This document shows, piece after piece, positions 33,191 to 37,462 of a DNA stretch of 37,462 bases. Location: NCBI GenBank assembly GCA_013695685.1, contig JACCZY010000215.1, positions 1 through 37,462 of the forward strand, written 5' to 3'. This stretch comes from Geodermatophilaceae bacterium. GTDB lineage: Bacteria > Actinomycetota > Actinomycetes > Mycobacteriales > Geodermatophilaceae. A model generated the notes under the pieces. That model worked only from the letters and a program-made list of their open reading frames with translations, made no database searches and had not been told where the DNA came from. Numbering within the stretch: the first letter of the stretch is position 1; the number at the start of each line of letters is the position of its first letter. Both the position numbers and the translations under genes were made by a program.

Positions 33191-35025
33191 GCGGCACCCT
33201 CGTCCCGGCCGGCCGCTACCGCTTCCAGCCGTCGCACTTCGGCAGCATCGGAGTACGCCCGTATCAGCGCCGCGTATCCAGGAGTGGAGACCAGCATGTC
33301 GTCGTGCGTGCCGCGGGCGAGGATCCGGCCGCGTTCGACGTACACGACCTCGTCGGCGAGCATGATCGTGGCCCGGCGGTAGGCGACGACGAGCACCGAG
33401 GAGGCGAGGTCGGCCGCCCGCAGCCCGCCGAGGATGGCCGCCTCGACCGTGGGGTCGACGCTGCTCGTGGCGTCGTCCAGGATCAACAACCGGGGATGGC
33501 GGACCAGCGCTCGGGCCAGCGCGAGCCGCTGCCGCTGCCCACCGGACAGCGTGGTGCCGCGCTCCCCGATCCTGGTGTCGAGACCGTCCGGCAGTGCCCG
33601 GACGAACCGGTCGGCCTGGGCGAGCTGCAGTGCGCGCCAGACCTCCGCGTCGTCGTACACCGGATCCGTCTCGTCGCCCAGGGACACGTTCTGCCGCACC
33701 GTGTCGTCGAAGAGGAAGGTGGACTGGGCGACCACAGCGGCCGCGCTGCTCAGCTCCCCTTCCCGCAACTGGCCGATGTCCGTGCCGTCGACCAGGATCC
33801 GACCGCTGTCGGGGTCGACGAGGCGGACGAACAAGCTGACGAGCGTGGACTTCCCGGAGCCGGTGGGGCCTACCAGCGCCACTGTCCGACCCGGGGTGAT
33901 GTCGAGGTTGATCCGCGAGACGACCGGCGCGTCTGCGTCGGCGTAGGTAAAGGTGACGTCGCTGACGCCGAGGTGCGCGGGCACGGCGGAGCGGCCCAGC
34001 CGTTCCTGGCCGTGCTTCTGCTCGCCGGTCGCGGCCAGGACGGCGCTGACCCGGTCCCAGCCGGCGAGTGCCCGCGGCAGGTCGCCGAGCACCCAGCCGA
34101 TCGCCCGCACGGGCAGCGCGAGCACGGTGAACAGGTAGGCGACGGAAATAAGCTCACCCGCGTCGATCGCGCCGTCCTGCAGCCGCGCCGTCCCGACCAG
34201 CAGGACCGCGAGCGTGCCGAGGGCGGGCAGCGCCTCCATCATCGGGTCGAACGTCCCGCGGACCTTGCCCACCGCGATGAGGCTGTCTCGCAGCAGCTCG
34301 GCCCGCTCGCGGAAGCGGTCGGTCTCCTCGGCCTCGCGACCCAGGGTCTTGACGACCAGCGCGCCGTCGAAGCTCTCGTGCGCGATGCCGCTGACTTCCG
34401 CGCGGAGCTGCTGCGCGCGACTGACTCGTGGCGACATCACCCGGCTGTAGACGATGTTGATCGCGAAGATCGTCGGGAACACGACCAGCCCGATCAGCGC
34501 GAGCACCGGGTCGATCACCAGGAGCGCCACCGCGGTGATGACCAGCATCAGGATGGCGCCGCAGGCGAAGGGCAGCGGGGCGATCGGCACCCAGGCTGCC
34601 TCGACGTCGCTGTTGGCATTGGACAGCAGCTGACCGGTGGGGTGGCGGTGGTGCCAGCTCAGCGGCAGCCGCAGGTACTGCCGGCTGACCTGCCGCCGGT
34701 AGGACGCCTGCAGCCGGTACTGCATGATCCCCGCACCGATCCGACGGCCGAGGATCCCGATGATCTTCAAGCCGGCGACCCCGAGGATGACCAGCACCCC
34801 TGCGACCAGGGTGCCAGCGGCGACATCGCCCTCGCGCAGCGACGGCAGGACCACTTGGCCGGTGAGCTCACCCAGGACGAACGCGTTGGCGACGGTCATC
34901 GCCCCGAAGAGCGCGCTGGCCAGGAGCGCGATCGTGAAGATGCCCCGCTGCTCGGAGATCGCCCGGCCCAGCAGGCGCAGTCCCCGGCGCAGCACGACAG
35001 CAGACGGGGAGGACGGGTGGGGCAT
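33187..35025 (-). CDS. ABC exporter half-transporter, degenerate-site subunit (ABC1)
   Basis: A 612-residue type IV ABC exporter subunit with a membrane domain (about 1–340) and a nucleotide-binding domain. Walker A GPTGSGKST with Lys392, canonical signature LSGGQ at 493–497, Walker B LILDDATSSVD. The catalytic Glu position is Asp518 and the switch His is Tyr549 (VAYRRAT), so its own ATP site should be weak. It supplies the good signature to the site of ABC2. This is the arrangement of heterodimeric exporters such as TM287/288. The ATG at 35025 gives a normal N-terminus. Substrate unknown; drugs, lipids or peptides are all plausible. Confidence 0.93.
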   Translation of the reverse strand: MPHPSSPSAVVLRRGLRLLGRAISEQRGIFTIALLASALFGAMTVANAFVLGELTGQVVLPSLREGDVAAGTLVAGVLVILGVAGLKIIGILGRRIGAGIMQYRLQASYRRQVSRQYLRLPLSWHHRHPTGQLLSNANSDVEAAWVPIAPLPFACGAILMLVITAVALLVIDPVLALIGLVVFPTIFAINIVYSRVMSPRVSRAQQLRAEVSGIAHESFDGALVVKTLGREAEETDRFRERAELLRDSLIAVGKVRGTFDPMMEALPALGTLAVLLVGTARLQDGAIDAGELISVAYLFTVLALPVRAIGWVLGDLPRALAGWDRVSAVLAATGEQKHGQERLGRSAVPAHLGVSDVTFTYADADAPVVSRINLDITPGRTVALVGPTGSGKSTLVSLFVRLVDPDSGRILVDGTDIGQLREGELSSAAAVVAQSTFLFDDTVRQNVSLGDETDPVYDDAEVWRALQLAQADRFVRALPDGLDTRIGERGTTLSGGQRQRLALARALVRHPRLLILDDATSSVDPTVEAAILGGLRAADLASSVLVVAYRRATIMLADEVVYVERGRILARGTHDDMLVSTPGYAALIRAYSDAAEVRRLEAVAAGRDEGAA

Positions 35026-35118
35026 AGCGACTCCAGCGAGGACCAGCGGGGATTGGCACCGATGCTACCAGCGTTCGTTAGTCCCGCTAATCATTTATCC
35101 GCAGCTCCCCCGGGGACG

Positions 35119-35188
35119 ACTTTGCCTGTCGGGTGGCCGCGCAGAGCGGGCAAACCGGGCGTCCCGGCGGCCACCCGACAGGCAAAGT
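35119..35188. repeat. 22-bp perfect inverted repeat between hisF and ABC1
   Basis: The arm at 35119–35140 (starting ACTTTGCCTGTCGGG) is repeated without mismatch in inversion at 35167–35188, with a 26-nt loop that is itself partly self-complementary. It begins 18 nt past the hisF stop on the minus strand. It probably ends hisF transcription before the ABC genes; a full 22-bp perfect match is longer than needed for that, so a mobile repeat is also possible. Confidence 0.75.
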
Positions 35189-35206
35189 GGCGCCGCCGGG
35201 GGGTGG

Positions 35207-35968
35207 TTAGCGGACGGGGATGCCGGCGTCGCTGAGGTGGGACTTGACCTCGGCGATCCGCAGCGTGCCGAAGTGAAAGACGCTCGCCGCCAGTACGGCG
35301 TCGGCCCCCGCCCGGACCGCCGCCGCGAAGTGCTGCAGCTCACCGGCTCCCCCGCTGGCCACCACCGGTACGCCGACCGCGGCGCGTACGAGCACGATGG
35401 ACTCCAGGTCGTAGCCGTCGCGGGTGCCGTCGGCGTCCATCGCATTCAGCACGACCTCCCCGGCGCCGAGTTGCTCGCCACGGCGTACCCAGTCGATCAG
35501 GTCCCAGTCCGTCGTACGGCGCCCGCCGTGCGTGGTGACCTCGTAGCCGCTCGGACGGTCCCGCGAACGGCGCGCATCCACCGACAGCACCACGCACTGC
35601 GAGCCGAACCGGCGCGCCGCCTCGGCGAGCAGGTCGGGGCGCTCGACGGCGGCGGTGTTCAGCGACACCTTGTCCGCGCCCGCGCGCAGCAACCGGTTCA
35701 CGTCCTCGGTGCTGCGTACGCCGCCGCCGACCGTCAGCGGGATGAACACCTGCTCGGCGGTCCGGCGTACGACGTCGTACGTCGTCTCGCGGGCTCCGCT
35801 GGATGCGGTGATGTCGTAGAACACCAACTCATCGGCGCCCTCGGCGTCGTACGCGCGGGCGAGAACTACCGGATCGCCGACGTCGACGTTGTCGAGGAAC
35901 CGCACTCCCTTCGTGACCCGGCCGGCGTCGACGTCGAGGCACGGGATCACCCGGACTGCGACCGTCAT
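35207..35968 (-). CDS. hisF: Imidazole glycerol phosphate synthase, cyclase subunit
   Basis: A 253-residue HisF barrel that, with HisH, makes imidazole-glycerol phosphate and AICAR from PRFAR. The catalytic Asp11 lies in [15 protein letters not shown] and the second Asp in [14 protein letters not shown]. Phosphate-binding loops LTVGGGVRS and [10 protein letters not shown] are present. The ATG at 35968 begins [12 protein letters not shown]. It overlaps the stop of a 23-codon mini-ORF that separates it from the Rid-like gene, see the repeat at 35961–36055. A 22-bp inverted repeat follows its stop. Confidence 0.95.
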   Translation of the reverse strand: MTVAVRVIPCLDVDAGRVTKGVRFLDNVDVGDPVVLARAYDAEGADELVFYDITASSGARETTYDVVRRTAEQVFIPLTVGGGVRSTEDVNRLLRAGADKVSLNTAAVERPDLLAEAARRFGSQCVVLSVDARRSRDRPSGYEVTTHGGRRTTDWDLIDWVRRGEQLGAGEVVLNAMDADGTRDGYDLESIVLVRAAVGVPVVASGGAGELQHFAAAVRAGADAVLAASVFHFGTLRIAEVKSHLSDAGIPVR

Positions 35969-36055
35969 GAGCACGTCTCCGTCCGGGAGCACACAACAGG
36001 AGCGGACTGGACGGAGACGTGCGGGGTAACCGTCATGAGCACGTCTCCGTCCGGG
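35961..36055 (-). repeat. Start-site repeat with 27-bp direct duplication and mini-ORF between rid and hisF
   Basis: The 27 bases at 35961–35987 recur exactly at 36029–36055, a 68-nt period. On the minus strand the Rid-like stop overlaps an ATG at 36036 opening a 23-codon frame (begins [18 protein letters not shown], ends RTETCS). Its stop overlaps the hisF ATG. The Rid-like protein ends in the same RTETCS because of the duplication. The plus strand of the unit (from 35967) reads [20 protein letters not shown], parallel to the ABC2 mini-ORF, so the element lies here in the opposite orientation. Confidence 0.78.
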
Positions 36056-36428
36056 TCTCCCGGTAGGCCGCGACCTCCACCTCGACGAGGTGGTCGGGGT
36101 GTGCGAGCGCGGCAACGGCCACCGTCGTGTTCACCGGGCGGACGTCCCCGAAGAGTTCGCGGTGCGCCCGGCCCGCGCCCTCCAGCAGGGCCATGTCCGT
36201 CACATACATCCTCGTCTGTACGACGTCGGCAGCACCGCAACCGCAACGTTCGAGCGCCTCGAGCGCGATGCCGAAAGCAGTCAAGGTCTGCCGGTAGGCA
36301 TCGCCGACGTGCGCGACAGCACCGTCCACAGTGGACGTCGTACCGGCGACGAGAGCCCAGGGTCCCGCCGACACCGCGCGGGAGTAGCCGACCTTCTCCT
36401 CCCACGGCCCGCCGGTGGAGATCCTCAC
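36033..36428 (-). CDS. Rid (YjgF/YER057c) family protein lacking the catalytic Arg
   Basis: A 131-residue Rid-family protein. RidA proteins hydrolyse reactive enamines/imines. Seen are [42 protein letters not shown] and the closing [24 protein letters not shown]. In active RidA the last block begins P-A-R-T/S with the substrate-binding Arg; here it is P-V-N-T, so deaminase activity is doubtful and it belongs with the Arg-less Rid subgroups. The GTG at 36428 overlaps the hisA stop as GTGA. The last residues after VAAYR (ETRTETCS) are encoded by the start-site repeat. Confidence 0.88.
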   Translation of the reverse strand: MRISTGGPWEEKVGYSRAVSAGPWALVAGTTSTVDGAVAHVGDAYRQTLTAFGIALEALERCGCGAADVVQTRMYVTDMALLEGAGRAHRELFGDVRPVNTTVAVAALAHPDHLVEVEVAAYRETRTETCS

Positions 36429-37144
36429 CGGACCGCGGCAAGAGCTTCGGAGAGGGTGAAAGCGCCGGAGTACAGCGCTTTACCGACGATCGCGCCCTCG
36501 ACCCCCAGGGGCGCCAGCTCCGCGAGCCCACGGAGATCGTCCACTGTAGACACTCCCCCGCTCGCGATGACGGGACGGTCGGTGGCTGTGCACACGCTTC
36601 GGAGCAAGTCCAGGTTCGGGCCGGTGAGTGTTCCGTCTCTGGTCACGTCGGTGACGACGTAGCGGCAGCAGCCGTCGGCATCGAGGCGCTCCATGACCTC
36701 GAACAGGTCGCCACCGTCCTGCGTCCATCCCCGTGCGGCCAGCGTCGTCCCGCGTACGTCGAGCCCGACCGCGACCCGGTCGCCGTGCTTGCTGAGGACC
36801 ACCGCGCACCAGTCCGGTCGCTCCAGGGCCGCGGTCCCGAGGTTGATCCGCGCACACCCGGTGGCCAGCGCCGACTCCAGGGACTCGTCGTCGCGGATCC
36901 CCCCGGACAGCTCCACCTGGACGTCGAGGGTGCCGACGATCTCGGCCAGCAGCGCCCGATTGGACCCACGACCGAAGGCAGCGTCGAGATCCACGAGGTG
37001 GATCCAGTCCGCGCCGGCCTGCTGCCACTCCAGCGCCGCCAGCAGCGGATCGCCGTACGACGTCTCGCTTCCCGCGGCCCCCTGTACGAGCCGGACCGCC
37101 TGTGCACCCGCGACGTCGACAGCGGGCAGCAGCACGAAGGTCAA
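36425..37144 (-). CDS. priA: Phosphoribosyl isomerase A (HisA/TrpF bifunctional)
   Basis: A 239-residue barrel of the HisA/PriA type. It shows [18 protein letters not shown] (first catalytic Asp), [35 protein letters not shown] (second catalytic Asp and Thr) and [12 protein letters not shown]. In actinobacteria this enzyme, PriA, isomerises both ProFAR (histidine) and PRA (tryptophan), and no trpF is seen with the trp genes here, which supports the bifunctional call. The TTG at 37144 overlaps the upstream stop as TTGA. The next start is a GTG three codons later. Confidence 0.93.
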   Translation of the reverse strand: MTFVLLPAVDVAGAQAVRLVQGAAGSETSYGDPLLAALEWQQAGADWIHLVDLDAAFGRGSNRALLAEIVGTLDVQVELSGGIRDDESLESALATGCARINLGTAALERPDWCAVVLSKHGDRVAVGLDVRGTTLAARGWTQDGGDLFEVMERLDADGCCRYVVTDVTRDGTLTGPNLDLLRSVCTATDRPVIASGGVSTVDDLRGLAELAPLGVEGAIVGKALYSGAFTLSEALAAVR

Positions 37145-37410
37145 CGGTGGCTCCGGCCCAGCGCCATCGTCACGAACGCCGGCGTGGCGAAGACCGCCAC
37201 CAGGCTCAGCCCGATCCGTACCCCCCAGTCGTCGGCCAGCAGCCAGATCAGCCCGAGCACGGCCGCGACGACGAACACGATGGTGACCCGCTGCGACCGG
37301 GTCCGCCGGCTGAATCGCCGCCTGTGGTGGCGGGGCCGAAACAGCCGTTTCCACCACGACTGCTCAGCCGTCGACTTCGGATGTGGCCGGGCCGGCGCCG
37401 GCCGCTGCAC
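37141..37410 (-). CDS. Small membrane protein upstream of priA (may extend past window)
   Basis: An 89-residue protein from a GTG at 37410. The N-terminal 45 residues are very basic ([21 protein letters not shown]). Two hydrophobic helices follow, [20 protein letters not shown] and [20 protein letters not shown]. The frame stays open to the window edge without another start codon, so the true start may lie outside. It overlaps priA by TTGA, so it belongs to the his transcript. Function unknown; a small membrane protein between hisH and priA is common in this group. Confidence 0.7.
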   Translation of the reverse strand: MQRPAPARPHPKSTAEQSWWKRLFRPRHHRRRFSRRTRSQRVTIVFVVAAVLGLIWLLADDWGVRIGLSLVAVFATPAFVTMALGRSHR

Positions 37411-37462
37411 CCGCCGCGCCTGCTCCCCTGGCCGCGCGGCCAGTGTCGCCTCGGCCCGCTCC

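Noticed and set aside
34976-35025. The ABC1 N-terminus (MPHPSSPSAVVLRR) resembles the hisF-type repeat translation ([14 protein letters not shown]).
   Set aside because: DNA alignment needs several gaps, and there is no RTGA junction here. Kept out of the repeat family as too weak.
32713-35235. An 840-residue open frame on the plus strand opposite the ABC genes.
   Set aside because: It is an antisense shadow in high-GC DNA, with low-complexity Arg/Asp/Gln composition and no motif; the minus strand encodes clear ABC proteins.
1-37462. CRISPR arrays, insertion sequences, integrases, phage genes, rRNA.
   Set aside because: No regular spacer-repeat array, transposase, integrase or rRNA sequence was seen on either strand.

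Overview
This window is chromosomal DNA of a high-GC actinobacterium. The evidence is pervasive GC-rich codon use, many GTG/TTG starts, RTGA stop/start overlaps, a PriA-type HisA with no separate trpF in view, a PdtaR-like response regulator, and the Actinobacteria-typical his–trp–lgt–gltBD–pyk neighbourhood. The genus cannot be fixed from sequence alone; an affiliation near Geodermatophilales/Nakamurellales is only a guess.

Layout. 1–2025: edge of a PdtaR-like regulator gene (minus), a 74-nt tRNA with anticodon CAA, and a PLP decarboxylase (plus). 2195–10898 (minus): tesB, pyk, a collapsed vapBC remnant, and gltD/gltB. 11085–13978 (minus): a VIT-family transporter, lgt and a lipoprotein. 14105–17074 (minus): trpA, trpB, trpC. 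17205–28066 (plus): an 11-kb island that separates trpC from trpE. It holds an ECF sigma factor, an anti-sigma-like zinc motif fused to an Asp23 domain, a chain of overlapping Asp23/DUF2273/DUF6286/AmaP-like envelope-stress genes, a PRC-barrel/DUF2382 protein, a TM-helix channel-like protein, a truncated J-domain protein, and a complete unfused oleABCD set for long-chain olefin synthesis. 28094–37410 (minus): Trp-associated membrane protein, trpE, hisI, a membrane protein, a heterodimeric ABC exporter, hisF, a Rid-like protein, priA and a small membrane protein.

How the genes fit together. PriA can serve both histidine and tryptophan pathways, and hisI lies 13 nt before trpE, so his and trp genes look partly co-transcribed. 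The plus-strand island combines envelope-stress proteins with membrane-hydrocarbon synthesis; both act on the cell envelope, and the sigma factor heading the island is a candidate regulator of at least the first part.

Most unusual observation. A short repeat of about 66–70 bp, bounded by RTGA, sits exactly at the translation start of the downstream gene at four operon junctions: trpB|trpA, oleA|oleB, ABC1|ABC2 and rid|hisF. It occurs in both orientations and stays translatable. It either extends the N-terminus of the downstream protein (TrpA, OleB) or forms a chain of mini-ORFs linked by ATGA overlaps (ABC2, HisF). I found it by eye; a genome-wide search is the decisive test.
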